The notes under the pieces were generated by a model. That model was not told the DNA's origin. It searched no databases and saw nothing but the letters and a program-made list of their open reading frames with translations. From Streptomyces venezuelae ATCC 10712 (GTDB taxonomy: Bacteria > Actinomycetota > Actinomycetes > Streptomycetales > Streptomycetaceae), in assembly GCF_008639165.1 (NCBI RefSeq), contig NZ_CP029197.1, positions 5,150,001-5,214,000 on the forward strand: a stretch of DNA of 64,000 bases, given 5' to 3'. This document shows, in pieces, positions 1 to 8,377 of the stretch. A program made the position numbers and the translations under genes. Numbering within the stretch: position 1 is the stretch's first letter; each line of letters opens with the position of its first letter.

Positions 1-400
1 CGTCGTAGAACTTCCCCGCCGAGTACACCGGGTCCATGATCTGCTCCGGCGTGCCCCAGCCCATCGAGGGCCGCTGCTGGAAGAGGCCGAGCGAGTCGCG
101 GTCGCCGTGCTCGATGTTCCGGAGCGCCGACTCCTGGAGCGCCGTCGCGAGCGCGATCGTCACCGCGCGCTCCGGCATGCCCCGGGTGGTGCCCACGGCG
201 GAGATCATCGCGGCGTTCGACGCCTGCTCCGGGGTGAACTCGTAGCGGTTGTCGCCCGTGCCCACGCTGCACCGCGGGGTGCCCTTGCTCCCCGTGATCT
301 GGTGGACGGCCACGTACGAGGCGAGGCCGAGGAGCACGGCGAAGGCGGCCGCGGAACGGGCGAGGCGGCCGCGACGGCGGGGGCGGATGGGCTCGGACAC
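1..400 (-). CDS. Membrane-anchored lysozyme-like protein, 3' end cut by window edge
   Basis: This partial gene runs off the left edge; 133 codons are visible from a GTG at 400. The product begins with a short basic segment (residues 5-15), then one hydrophobic segment (about 16-34), then an extracytoplasmic part. That part contains QESALRN and, a few residues on, SLGLFQQRPS, a pattern found in a large actinobacterial family often labelled 'heavy metal transporter' by mistake. The Gln-Glu-Ser plus Gly-Leu-Phe-Gln-Gln layout resembles lysozyme or transglycosylase folds, so a cell-wall role is my inference. It diverges from dapE with only 38 bp between the two starts. Confidence 0.75.
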   Translation of the reverse strand, partial: MSEPIRPRRRGRLARSAAAFAVLLGLASYVAVHQITGSKGTPRCSVGTGDNRYEFTPEQASNAAMISAVGTTRGMPERAVTIALATALQESALRNIEHGDRDSLGLFQQRPSMGWGTPEQIMDPVYSAGKFYD

Positions 401-426
401 GGGGCCCACCGTACTGGAGGCCGCGT

Positions 427-432
427 TAGGGT
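427..432 (+). promoter_or_regulatory. Candidate -10 box for a leaderless dapE transcript
   Basis: TAGGGT lies six bases before the dapE ATG. It fits the actinobacterial TAnnnT -10 pattern and would place the transcription start at or next to the start codon. No Shine-Dalgarno sequence is visible and the -35 is not recognisable. Confidence 0.35.
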
Positions 433-438
433 CGGCAC

Positions 439-1533
439 ATGGCTGACATCACCCCGCCCGACGCGCCCCTCGACCTGTCCCAGGACGGGGCCGCGCTCAC
501 CGCCGCCCTCGTCGACTTCCCGTCCGTCAGCGGGACCGAGCAGCCGCTCGCGGACGCCATCGAGCAGGCGCTGCGCGCACTGCCGCACCTCACCGTCGAC
601 CGCTACGGGAACAACGTCGTCGCCCGCACCCGGCTCGGCCGCGGCGAGCGGGTCGTCCTGGCGGGGCACATCGACACCGTGCCGATCGCCGACAACGTGC
701 CCTCGCGGCTCGACGAGGACGGCATCCTGTGGGGCTGCGGCACCTCCGACATGAAGTCCGGGGTCGCCGTCCAGCTGCGGATCGCCGCCACCGTCCCCGA
801 GCCCAACCGCGACCTCACCTTCGTCTTCTACGACAACGAGGAGGTCGCCGCCGACCTCAACGGCCTCGGGAAGATCGCCGCCGCGCACCCCGACTGGCTG
901 GAGGGCGACTTCGCCGTCCTCCTGGAGCCCTCGGACGCCCAGGTCGAGGGCGGCTGCCAGGGCACGCTCCGGGTGATCCTGCACACCGCGGGGGAGCGGG
1001 CCCACTCCGCGCGCTCCTGGATGGGCTCCAACGCCATCCACACGGCCGCCCCGATCCTCGCCCGCCTCGCCTCGTACGAGCCGCGCAAGCCGGTCATCGA
1101 CGGCCTGGAGTACCACGAGGGCCTGAACGCCGTCGCGATCCAGGGCGGCGTCGCCACCAACGTCATCCCCGACGCGTGCACGGTCACGGTCAACTACCGG
1201 TACGCCCCCGACCGCTCCCCGGCCGAGGCCCTGGAGCACGTCCGCGAGGTCTTCGCGGACTGCGACATCGCCGAGTTCGTCGTCGACGACGAGAGCCCCG
1301 GCGCGCTGCCCGGCCTCTCCCACCCGGCGGCCGAGGCCTTCATGAAGGCCGTCGGGGGCAGCGCCCAGCCCAAGTTCGGCTGGACCGACGTGTCCCGCTT
1401 CAGCGCCCTCGGCGTCCCGGCCGTCAACTACGGTCCCGGCGACCCCATCTACGCGCACAAGCGGGACGAGCACGTGCCCGTGGACCGCATCCACCACTGC
1501 GAGGCACGCCTCCGCGACTGGCTGACCGCCTGA
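439..1533 (+). CDS. dapE: Succinyl-diaminopimelate desuccinylase
   Basis: This 364-residue cytoplasmic M20-family metallohydrolase removes succinate from N-succinyl-LL-diaminopimelate in lysine and diaminopimelate synthesis, feeding peptidoglycan. The metal-binding signatures are visible: GHIDTVP near residue 75, CGTSDMKSG near 100, the DNEE acidic pair near 135 and a histidine in YAHKRDEH near the C-terminus. Length matches the actinobacterial DapE type. The start is the ATG six bases after a TAGGGT box, suggesting leaderless expression. It stands alone, divergent from the left-edge gene, with a LOG-family gene 84 bp downstream of its stop. Confidence 0.93.
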   Translation: MADITPPDAPLDLSQDGAALTAALVDFPSVSGTEQPLADAIEQALRALPHLTVDRYGNNVVARTRLGRGERVVLAGHIDTVPIADNVPSRLDEDGILWGCGTSDMKSGVAVQLRIAATVPEPNRDLTFVFYDNEEVAADLNGLGKIAAAHPDWLEGDFAVLLEPSDAQVEGGCQGTLRVILHTAGERAHSARSWMGSNAIHTAAPILARLASYEPRKPVIDGLEYHEGLNAVAIQGGVATNVIPDACTVTVNYRYAPDRSPAEALEHVREVFADCDIAEFVVDDESPGALPGLSHPAAEAFMKAVGGSAQPKFGWTDVSRFSALGVPAVNYGPGDPIYAHKRDEHVPVDRIHHCEARLRDWLTA

Positions 1534-1617
1534 CTCCCGTAATTTCGCATTTCGTCACCTCTGTGGTCCTACGCTGACCGGACCAGAAGATCGTTGGATC
1601 GACGGAGGGAGCAGGCC

Positions 1618-2367
1618 ATGGGTATCCCTGAAGGGGAGACGAAGCCCGAGGAACAGCGACTCGGACCGGTGCTCAGGCGGCGGGACCAGGTCCAGCCGGG
1701 CACGACGGACCAGCGGCTGCTCGACACCGAGGGCGACTCGGAATGGGTGCACACCGACCCCTGGCGGGTCATGCGCATCCAGTCCGAGTTCGTCGAGGGC
1801 TTCGGCGCCCTCGCCGAACTGCCGAGCGCGATCAGCGTCTTCGGCTCGGCCCGCACGAAGCCGGACTCGCCGGAGTACGAGGCGGGCGTACGGATCGGCC
1901 GGGCGCTCGTCGAGGCGGGCTTCGCGGTCATCACGGGCGGCGGCCCCGGCGCCATGGAGGCGGCCAACAAGGGGGCCCGCGAGGCCAAGGGCGTGTCGGT
2001 GGGCCTCGGCATCGAGCTCCCCTTCGAGCAGGGGCTCAACCCGCACGTCGACATCGGTGTGAACTTCCGCTACTTCTTCGTCCGCAAGACGATGTTCGTG
2101 AAGTACGCCCAGGGCTTCGTCGTCCTGCCCGGCGGACTCGGCACCCTCGACGAGCTCTTCGAGGCGCTGACCCTGGTCCAGACCCGCAAGGTCACCCGCT
2201 TCCCGATCGTCCTGTTCGGCACGCAGTACTGGAAGGGCCTGGTCGACTGGCTCCGCGACTCGGTCGTCGCGGGCGGCAAGGCCTCGGAGCGCGACCTGCT
2301 GCTCTTCCACGTCACGGACGACGTGGACGAGGCGGTGGCGCTCGTCACGAAGGAGACGGGCAAGTAG
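1618..2367 (+). CDS. LOG-family protein (TIGR00730), nucleoside-monophosphate phosphoribohydrolase type
   Basis: The product has 249 residues. Family members cleave ribose-5-phosphate from nucleoside monophosphates, and some activate cytokinins. The two hallmark motifs are present: GGGPGAMEAANKG in the first half and PGGLGTLDELFE (the PGGxGTxxE box) in the second. I chose the ATG at 1618 because GGAGGG sits eight bases before it; an in-frame start at 1594 has no such support. In mycobacteria a LOG gene occupies the same position near folP2. The real bacterial substrate is not evident from sequence. A strong hairpin follows the stop. Confidence 0.88.
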   Translation: MGIPEGETKPEEQRLGPVLRRRDQVQPGTTDQRLLDTEGDSEWVHTDPWRVMRIQSEFVEGFGALAELPSAISVFGSARTKPDSPEYEAGVRIGRALVEAGFAVITGGGPGAMEAANKGAREAKGVSVGLGIELPFEQGLNPHVDIGVNFRYFFVRKTMFVKYAQGFVVLPGGLGTLDELFEALTLVQTRKVTRFPIVLFGTQYWKGLVDWLRDSVVAGGKASERDLLLFHVTDDVDEAVALVTKETGK

Positions 2368-2373
2368 CGGTCC

Positions 2374-2417
2374 ACGGGGCGGGGGCGACGGTCTGTGCTC
2401 CGTCGCCCCCGCCCCGT
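2374..2417. terminator. Bidirectional terminator between converging genes
   Basis: An 18-bp perfect inverted repeat (2374-2391 with 2400-2417, eight-base loop) sits just after the LOG gene and before the end of the converging folP-like gene. It has no clear T-run, as is common in high-GC actinobacteria. Confidence 0.85.
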
Positions 2418-2472
2418 ACGTCCGCTCTCGCTCCTGCTCCTGCTTCCGCCCCGTACGCCCGCTCCCGCGCCG

Positions 2473-3333
2473 CTACGCCAGCCCGCGTCGCGCGACGGCC
2501 GGCGCCCGGTGGCCCGCGATGGACGCGACCATGTCCAGCACCTGCCGCGTCTCGGCGACCTCGTGCACCCGGTACACCTGGGCGCCCAGCCACGCCGACA
2601 CGGCGGTCGTCGCCAGGGTCCCGAGGACCCGCTCCTTCACCGGCCGGTCCAGCGTCTCGCCGACGAAGTCCTTGTTCGACAGGGACACCAGCACCGGCCA
2701 GCCCGTCTCCGTCATCTCCCCGAGCCGCCGCGTCGCCTCGAGGCTGTGCCGGGTGTTCTTCCCGAAGTCGTGACCCGGGTCGATCATGATCGCGTCCCGC
2801 CGCACCCCGAGCGAGGCCGCGCGCTCCGCGAGTCCGACGGTGACCCGCAGGATGTCGGCCATGACGTCCTCGTACTCGACCCGGTGCGGCCGCGTCCGAG
2901 GCTCCGCGCCGCCCGCGTGGGTGCACACCAGGCCCGCACCGTACTTCGCGGCGACCTCGGCGAGCCCCGGGTCGACCCCGCCCCACGCGTCGTTCAGGAC
3001 GTCCGCGCCGGCCTCGCAGACCGCCTCGCCGACGTCCGCGCGCCAGGTGTCCACGCTGATGACCACGTCGGGGTGGCGCCTGCGGACCTCCGCGACGAAG
3101 CCGACCGTGCGGCGCGCCTCCTCCTCGGCCGTGACCTCCTCGCCGGGGCCCGCCTTGACCCCGCCGATGTCGATGATCGCGGCGCCCTCGGCGACCGCCT
3201 GCTCGACGCGGGCGAGCGCGGGCTCGTCCCGGAAGGTCGCGCCCTGGTCGTAGAAGGAGTCCGGGGTCCGGTTCACGATCGCCATGATCACCGGCTCGTG
3301 CGGCCCGAATTCACGCCGTCCCAAGCGCAGCAT
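2473..3333 (-). CDS. folP: Dihydropteroate synthase homologue (FolP2-like)
   Basis: The product has 286 residues. Dihydropteroate synthase joins p-aminobenzoate to the pterin diphosphate in folate synthesis. Family signatures are visible: MAIVNRTPDSFYDQG near the N-terminus, DIGGVKAGPGEEV, SVDTWRADV and DPGHDFGKN. The ATG at 3333 is chosen because GGGAGGAC precedes it at good distance; the frame stays open upstream to 3459. The gene is not next to other folate genes. In mycobacteria the homologue in this position is FolP2, reported not to act as a dihydropteroate synthase, so a genuine folate role is uncertain. Confidence 0.85.
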   Translation of the reverse strand: MLRLGRREFGPHEPVIMAIVNRTPDSFYDQGATFRDEPALARVEQAVAEGAAIIDIGGVKAGPGEEVTAEEEARRTVGFVAEVRRRHPDVVISVDTWRADVGEAVCEAGADVLNDAWGGVDPGLAEVAAKYGAGLVCTHAGGAEPRTRPHRVEYEDVMADILRVTVGLAERAASLGVRRDAIMIDPGHDFGKNTRHSLEATRRLGEMTETGWPVLVSLSNKDFVGETLDRPVKERVLGTLATTAVSAWLGAQVYRVHEVAETRQVLDMVASIAGHRAPAVARRGLA

Positions 3334-3436
3334 CCCTTTTGTCCTCCCTCGTGTCCGTTCGCCTGCGACCCTAGCTGTCGGTGGCACGTGGCACGATCGG
3401 CACGGGACGTTTTCCACTCCGGGGAGAGGCACGCAG

Positions 3437-3769
3437 GTGTTCTGGTTTCTGCTCATCACGATGGTCGTGGTCGTGGCCGCGGTGACCCTGGCGGTGGTCG
3501 GCGGCGGCGACAGCGAGGTGTTGCCCGACGTGGCGCCCGAGCAGCTCGTCGACCCGCTTCCCCAGGCCCGTCCGGTCGACCGCGCCGACGTCGAGGCACT
3601 GCGCCTCCCGGTGGCGGTCCGCGGCTACCGGATGGCGGACGTGGACGACGTCCTGGTCCGGCTGGGGGCGGAGCTGGCCGAGCGGGACGCGCGGATCGCC
3701 GAGCTGGAGGAGGAGCTCGCGGGAGCGGCCGCCGCCGGTGACGGCGGGGCAGAGGACGGCCGGGCGTGA
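3437..3769 (+). CDS. DivIVA-domain membrane protein
   Basis: The product has 110 residues. A single hydrophobic helix occupies residues 1-22, followed by an acidic linker. A DivIVA-type segment comes next (FRGY-like pattern VRGYRMADVDDVLVRLG, about residues 58-75), then a short predicted coiled coil (ERDARIAELEEELA). DivIVA modules bind curved membrane and organise polar growth, so a structural role at the membrane is inferred. The GTG start has GGAGAG about nine bases upstream. The stop overlaps the tag start by four bases (GTGA), so the two are probably translated together. Confidence 0.82.
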   Translation: MFWFLLITMVVVVAAVTLAVVGGGDSEVLPDVAPEQLVDPLPQARPVDRADVEALRLPVAVRGYRMADVDDVLVRLGAELAERDARIAELEEELAGAAAAGDGGAEDGRA

Positions 3770-4356
3770 CGGCCGGCGGGGCGGTCCCGGGACCTGACGG
3801 GCGGCTGCGCTGCCCCTGGGGCCTGTCGACCGCGGACTACGTGACGTACCACGACGAGGAGTGGGGCCGCCCGGTCCACGGCGACGACGCGCTCTTCGAG
3901 CGGCTCTGCCTGGAGGCCTTCCAGTCGGGCCTGTCGTGGATCACGATCCTGCGCCGCCGGGAGGGCTTCAGGACCGCGTTCGACGGCTTCCGGATCGCCT
4001 CGGTCGCCGAGTTCGGCGACGCGGAGCGGGAGCGGCTCCTCGCGGACGAGGGCATCATCCGCAACCGCGCCAAGATCGACGCCACCCTGGCCAACGCGAA
4101 ACTGCTCGCCGGCTGGGCGGAGGGCGAACTCGACGAGCTGATCTGGTCGTACGCCCCCGACCCGGAGACCCGCCCGGCGCCGCGCACGGTCGCGGACGTC
4201 CCGGCCGTCACGGACGAGTCCACGGCCCTGTCGAAGGCCCTCAAGAAGCGCGGCCTGCGCTTCATCGGCCCCACCACGGCCTACGCCCTGATGCAGGCCT
4301 GCGGCCTGGTCGACGACCACGTACGGGACTGCGTGTCCCGGGGCGGCGGAAAGTAG
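3766..4356 (+). CDS. tag: DNA-3-methyladenine glycosylase I
   Basis: This 196-residue helix-hairpin-helix base-excision enzyme removes 3-methyladenine from alkylated DNA. It shows CPWG and the YHDEEWGRP box near the N-terminus, the AFQSGLSW segment, the RFIGPTTAYALMQACG region and a C-terminal HVRDC. The N-terminal cysteine and histidine with the C-terminal histidine and cysteine match the zinc ligands known in E. coli Tag. It starts at a GTG overlapping the DivIVA-like stop, which implies translational coupling. The next gene converges 25 bp downstream. Confidence 0.93.
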   Translation: MTAGGAVPGPDGRLRCPWGLSTADYVTYHDEEWGRPVHGDDALFERLCLEAFQSGLSWITILRRREGFRTAFDGFRIASVAEFGDAERERLLADEGIIRNRAKIDATLANAKLLAGWAEGELDELIWSYAPDPETRPAPRTVADVPAVTDESTALSKALKKRGLRFIGPTTAYALMQACGLVDDHVRDCVSRGGGK

Positions 4357-4381
4357 CCCCGGGCCACGCACCCGCCGGGCC

Positions 4382-5185
4382 TCACCTGCCCAGGTACTTC
4401 GGCTTCTCCTTGGCGATGAAGGCGCGGACCGCGATCGTGTGGTCCTCGGACGCGCCCGCCAGACCCTGGAGTTCCTCCTCCTTCTCCAGGGCCTCGGCGA
4501 GGGAGTGGTCGGTGCCGTAGGCGAGGGACTCCTTCAGGGCCGCGTACGCGACCGTCGGGCCCTGTGCGAGGGTGCGGGCCACCTTCTCGGCCTCGGCCGC
4601 GAGGTCGGCGGAGGGGACCAGGCGGTTCGCGATGCCGAGCTCGTACGCCTCCTGGGCGGTGATCGAGCGCGGGAAGAGCAGCAGGTCGGAGGCCCTGCTC
4701 TGGCCGATCAGGCGGGGCAGCGTCCAGGACACGCCCGAGTCGGCGGTGAGCGCGACGCCCGCGAAGGAGGTGTTGAACGAGGCCGTGTCCGCGACCACCC
4801 GGTAGTCCGCCGCCAGCGCGAAGCCGAAGCCGGCCCCCGCCGCGACGCCGTTCACGCCCGCCACGACGGGCTTCTTCATGCCCGCGAGCGCCTTCGTGAT
4901 CGGGTTGTAGTGGTCCCGGACCGTGTTCATGGTCTCGCGGGTTCCGTTGTCCTGGTCCGCCATCAGCAGACCCACGTGTTCCTTCAGGTCCTGGCCCACG
5001 CAGAACGCCCGATCGCCGGCCGCGGTGAGCAGCACCGCCCGTACGGCGGGGTCCGCGGCGGCCGTTTCCGCCGCGTCCCGGAGCGCGACCTTGGCCGCCA
5101 CGTTCATGGCGTTCATGGCCTCGGGGCGGTTGAGCGTGATGGTGGCGAGCCCGTCGCTCACCTCGTACAGCACCGTGTCGGCCAT
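4382..5185 (-). CDS. Enoyl-CoA hydratase/isomerase family protein
   Basis: The product has 267 residues and a crotonase fold. Family members hydrate or isomerise acyl-CoA double bonds. Visible signatures are the ITLNRPEAMNAMN start of the fold, FCVGQDLKEH (first oxyanion-hole region) and the VNGVAAGAGFGFALAADYR segment (second oxyanion-hole glycine and the catalytic-loop region). The GQDL signature with a downstream Asp (TADSGVSWTLPRLIG) is closest to PaaG/PaaB-type phenylacetate-pathway isomerases or hydratases. No other catabolic gene is nearby, so the substrate cannot be assigned. The ATG at 5185 has GAAGGGAA upstream. Confidence 0.88.
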   Translation of the reverse strand: MADTVLYEVSDGLATITLNRPEAMNAMNVAAKVALRDAAETAAADPAVRAVLLTAAGDRAFCVGQDLKEHVGLLMADQDNGTRETMNTVRDHYNPITKALAGMKKPVVAGVNGVAAGAGFGFALAADYRVVADTASFNTSFAGVALTADSGVSWTLPRLIGQSRASDLLLFPRSITAQEAYELGIANRLVPSADLAAEAEKVARTLAQGPTVAYAALKESLAYGTDHSLAEALEKEEELQGLAGASEDHTIAVRAFIAKEKPKYLGR

Positions 5186-5497
5186 CGGGTTCCCTTCGCC
5201 TCTTCGCGTGGTTGACCTGCACAGCATGGCGGAGATCACCCGCCCCGCCCATGTGAGCTGCGTCAAAGATTTGTAGGGTTCGGCCGGACGCCGGGCGGCG
5301 AAGTATCGCAGGCCGATCCCCGAAATGTGGGGTTTTGAGAGAGCGCGTTGCGGAAGCGATGCCAATCGATGTTGGTCATCGGGTCCTGCCATGCGGGATA
5401 ATGACCTGGAAGCAATGTGTTCGAAGCCGGCGACGCGTGCTCCACACCATGGAGCTGCCCGGCTGACAATGAGCTGGTTTCAGGAAGGGGAACAAGC
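5186..5497. other. Divergent intergenic region, 312 bp
   Basis: This region holds the upstream sequences of the crotonase-family gene (minus strand) and of the DUF3117 gene (plus strand). A GATAAT hexamer at 5397-5402 is a plausible -10 element for the plus-strand gene, about 95 bases before its start. I found no convincing small gene or structured RNA here. Confidence 0.4.
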
Positions 5498-5665
5498 ATG
5501 GCGGCCATGAAGCCGCGGACGGGTGACGGCCCGCTCGAGGTGACCAAGGAGGGGCGGGGCATCGTCATGCGCGTTCCGCTCGAAGGCGGCGGTCGGCTTG
5601 TCGTCGAGCTGACCCCCGACGAGGCCGAGGCTCTGGGCGACGCCCTGAAGAAGGTCGTCGGCTGA
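5498..5665 (+). CDS. DUF3117 small conserved protein
   Basis: The product has 55 residues and is highly conserved across actinobacteria. It contains MKPRTGDGPLE, then RGIVMRVPLEGGGRLV and an LTPDEAEALGDALK helix. The middle part looks like two beta strands and the end like one helix. The start is fixed by AGGAAGGGG upstream of the ATG. From memory, the mycobacterial counterpart (Rv1211, described as calmodulin-like) also lies just after tag. The function is not established. Confidence 0.85.
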   Translation: MAAMKPRTGDGPLEVTKEGRGIVMRVPLEGGGRLVVELTPDEAEALGDALKKVVG

Positions 5666-5792
5666 CCTTCCCCTCGCATCCTGACCACTGCCCCGGTACG
5701 GCTCCGCCCGTGCCGGGGCAGTGGTGTGTCCGGGCCCGGGCCCTGAGCAGAGGGACACTCGGCCCCGGCGTACCGCGGCGTACCGCGGGTCT

Positions 5793-6428
5793 TCAGCCCC
5801 GGCGTACCGCACACAGCAGGCCGTCGCCCACCGGCAGCAGGGAGGGGACGAGCTCCTGGCTCTCCCGCACCGCGCGCAGCAGCTCGCGGACCCGCTGGAC
5901 CTCGGCCGGCTGGGCCCCCGAGTCGACCGTACGGCCGTCCGCGAAGACGCCCTCGAAGCAGACGAGACCGCCCGGTCTCAGCAGGCGCAACGATTCAGCG
6001 AGGTAGTCCAGGTACTCGAGACGGTCACCGTCGCAGAACACGAGGTCGTACCCGCCGTCCGCGAGCCGCGGCAGGACGTCCAGGGCGCGGCCGGGGATGA
6101 ACCGCGCCCGGTTGCCCGCGAAGCCCGCCGCCCGGAACGCCGTCTTCGCCAGCTGCTGCCGCTCCGGCTGGAGGTCCACCGTGGTCAGGACGCCGTCCGG
6201 CCGCATCCCGAGCAGCAGGTAGATGCCCGACACGCCCGTGCCGGTGCCGATCTCCGCCACCGCCTTCGCGTCCGCCGTCGCCGCGAGCAGGCGCAGCGCC
6301 CCGCCGGTGCCGGGCGACACCGAGGGCAGCCCTGCCTCCCGGGCCCGCTCCCGGGCCCAGCGCAGAGCATCGTCCTCGGCGACAAAGGCGTCGGCGAACG
6401 ACCAGCTCGTCTGCCGGTTGGCGGTAAT
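5793..6428 (-). CDS. O-methyltransferase, class I SAM-dependent, with a probable ATT start
   Basis: This methyltransferase of the caffeoyl-CoA-OMT-like family has 211 residues from the proposed start. The SAM-binding motif VAEIGTGTGVSGIYLL and the following acidic TTVDLQPE strand are clear, as is VFCDGD further on. In mycobacteria a homologue (Rv1220c) lies divergent from sigE, as here. The frame could begin at a TTG at 6458, but no ribosome-binding site precedes it. In contrast AGGAG lies six bases before an ATT at 6426-6428, followed by TANRQTSWSF. I therefore favour ATT initiation, the rare type known from infC. The methyl acceptor is unknown. Confidence 0.85.
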   Translation of the reverse strand: MTANRQTSWSFADAFVAEDDALRWARERAREAGLPSVSPGTGGALRLLAATADAKAVAEIGTGTGVSGIYLLLGMRPDGVLTTVDLQPERQQLAKTAFRAAGFAGNRARFIPGRALDVLPRLADGGYDLVFCDGDRLEYLDYLAESLRLLRPGGLVCFEGVFADGRTVDSGAQPAEVQRVRELLRAVRESQELVPSLLPVGDGLLCAVRRG

Positions 6429-6593
6429 GGCCCTCTCCTGTCCCCGTAGTTGACGCAACGGTGACTGTATCCGCTGTCAGCGGGAACCCGCAGATGGGAC
6501 CGGGCGTTCACCAGGGGAAGGACGCGCAGGAGGAAGCCGGGGGAGCCGGTTCCAAATTCGCGTAAAGATTCTTATCCGGAGCTAACGGGCGAG

Positions 6594-7361
6594 GTGGCTA
6601 TGGTAGGGGCTCCACTGGACACCACCAGAGCCGACAGGGGAGGTGCGGCTGCGCCTGTGGATCGGGGAGGAGTGCTTCGGCGTCTTCTCAGGTCGGCGGG
6701 TGAGCCGAAATCCGTGACCGACACCGCTGACCGAATCCGCACCACCGACTCCGCTCCCACCACCGCGACCTTCGCATCGGATGCGGAATCGCAGGCGTGG
6801 ACTCCGCCCACCTGGGAGGAGATCGTCAGCACGCACAGTGGCCGGGTCTACCGCCTCGCCTACCGCCTCACGGGCAACCAGCACGACGCCGAGGACCTGA
6901 CCCAGGAGGTCTTCGTCCGCGTCTTCCGCTCGCTGTCGACGTACACGCCGGGCACCTTCGAGGGCTGGCTCCACCGCATCACCACCAACCTCTTCCTCGA
7001 CATGGTCCGCCGCAAGCAGCGCATCCGTTTCGACGCGCTCGCCGACGACGCCGCCGAGCGGCTGCCCAGCCGTGAGCCCTCGCCGCAGCAGGTGTTCAAC
7101 GACACCCACTTCGACGCCGACGTGCAGCAGGCCCTCGACACCCTCGCGCCCGAGTTCCGCGCCGCGGTCGTCCTCTGCGACATCGAAGGACTGTCGTACG
7201 AGGAGATCGCCGCGACCCTCGGCGTGAAGCTCGGCACCGTCCGCAGCCGCATCCACCGCGGGCGCTCCCACCTGCGCAAGGCCCTCAAGCACCGGTCGCC
7301 CGAGGCACGGGCGGAGGAGCGTGCCCTGGCCACCGTCGGATGGGAGGCAGGGACAGCGTGA
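6594..7361 (+). CDS. sigE: ECF RNA polymerase sigma factor, SigE type
   Basis: The product has up to 255 residues. Region 2 is clear (HSGRVYRLAYRLTGNQHDAEDLTQEVFVRVFR, about residues 82-113, quoted here only as a landmark), and region 4 carries LDTLAPEFRAAVVLCDIEGL with the helix-turn-helix GTVRSRIHRGR. An unusually long N-terminal extension of about 75 residues precedes region 2. The GTG at 6594 or the ATG at 6600 may be used. The stop overlaps the anti-sigma start by four bases. With HtrA and TatB downstream it matches the mycobacterial sigE envelope-stress cluster. Confidence 0.9.
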   Translation: MAMVGAPLDTTRADRGGAAAPVDRGGVLRRLLRSAGEPKSVTDTADRIRTTDSAPTTATFASDAESQAWTPPTWEEIVSTHSGRVYRLAYRLTGNQHDAEDLTQEVFVRVFRSLSTYTPGTFEGWLHRITTNLFLDMVRRKQRIRFDALADDAAERLPSREPSPQQVFNDTHFDADVQQALDTLAPEFRAAVVLCDIEGLSYEEIAATLGVKLGTVRSRIHRGRSHLRKALKHRSPEARAEERALATVGWEAGTA

Positions 7362-8299
7362 GCGGCACACGTCCCACGTCACCGACCCCCGCGGAGCACC
7401 ACCTCGGGGACCGGCTGGCCGCGCTCGTCGACGGCGAGCTCGGCCACGACGCCCGTGAGCGGGTCCTCGCCCACCTCGCGACCTGCGCCCGCTGCAAGGC
7501 GGAGGCCGACGCCCAGCGCACCCTCAAGAGCGTCTTCGCGTCGGCGGCCCCTCCGCCGCCCTCGGAAGGATTCCTCGCGCGGCTCCAGGGGTTGCCCGGG
7601 GGCCCTGGTGAGCCGGGTGGACCCGGCGGACCCAGAGGACCCCTCGAAGAACTCCTCGGCGGAAGCGGAGTGAAGTCCGACGGCTTCGCCACCGCCGCCG
7701 TCGTCACCCCGCACCCCCCGCACCCCGGCTTCCGCATCCACGACGTCGGCGACCGCGCGTCCGGCCCGTCCGGACGCGGGCGGCGCTTCGCCTTCGCGGC
7801 GGCCAGCGCCGTCTCGTTCGCGGCCATCGCCCTCGGCGGCACCCTGCCGCTGGAGACCTCGGTGAACGCGAGCGGGCGGGGCGGCCAGGGCACCGGCACC
7901 GCGGTCACGCCGCTGCGCGCCACCACCTCGGGTCCCGGCGGCGGCACGGCCGTCGGCCGGGGCACCCGTTCCGGCGAGCGCTCCGGCGCCCAGTCCCTCG
8001 ACGGTACGCGGGTGACCCCGGGGGCTCCGCTGTCCCCCGGAGCCCCCGCGGGCGTGCCGCACGGACCGGTCGCGACGGCGGCCCCGGGCACGTTCCCGGC
8101 GGGCGCCGTCCCGCAGGACGCGGTGCGCTCCCCGGCCACCCCGCTCTCCGCGGTACGGCTCCAGGGCACGGCCCCGCAGTCCCTGTTCGCCCTGTCCCCG
8201 TTCATACGGCCGACGGGTCCCGCCCTCCAGCTGGCCTTCGCGCCCGGGCCCAGCCCGGCGCCGAGTCCGGCGGCCACCCCGCTCGGCTCCCCCCGCTGA
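7358..8299 (+). CDS. Zinc-containing anti-sigma factor, RseA-like
   Basis: The product has 313 residues. The cytoplasmic N-terminus carries the anti-sigma zinc motif HxxxCxxC (HLATCARC, about residues 43-50). A Gly-Pro-rich linker follows. One membrane helix (FAFAAASAVSFAAIALGG, about residues 144-161) leads to an unusually long Pro/Ala/Gly-rich outer part of about 150 residues. It should hold the preceding sigma factor inactive at the membrane until envelope stress. It starts at a GTG overlapping the sigma-factor stop, with GGGAGG upstream. The long low-complexity outer region could be a sensor or a processing target; that is inference. Confidence 0.88.
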   Translation: MSGTRPTSPTPAEHHLGDRLAALVDGELGHDARERVLAHLATCARCKAEADAQRTLKSVFASAAPPPPSEGFLARLQGLPGGPGEPGGPGGPRGPLEELLGGSGVKSDGFATAAVVTPHPPHPGFRIHDVGDRASGPSGRGRRFAFAAASAVSFAAIALGGTLPLETSVNASGRGGQGTGTAVTPLRATTSGPGGGTAVGRGTRSGERSGAQSLDGTRVTPGAPLSPGAPAGVPHGPVATAAPGTFPAGAVPQDAVRSPATPLSAVRLQGTAPQSLFALSPFIRPTGPALQLAFAPGPSPAPSPAATPLGSPR

Positions 8300-8377
8300 C
8301 CCGCGACCTGGTTGAATCCAGGGGCAGGGGCGCCCGACCCAAGGGGCGCGGACGGGTCAGCGGGTTGCGGGGAGAGC

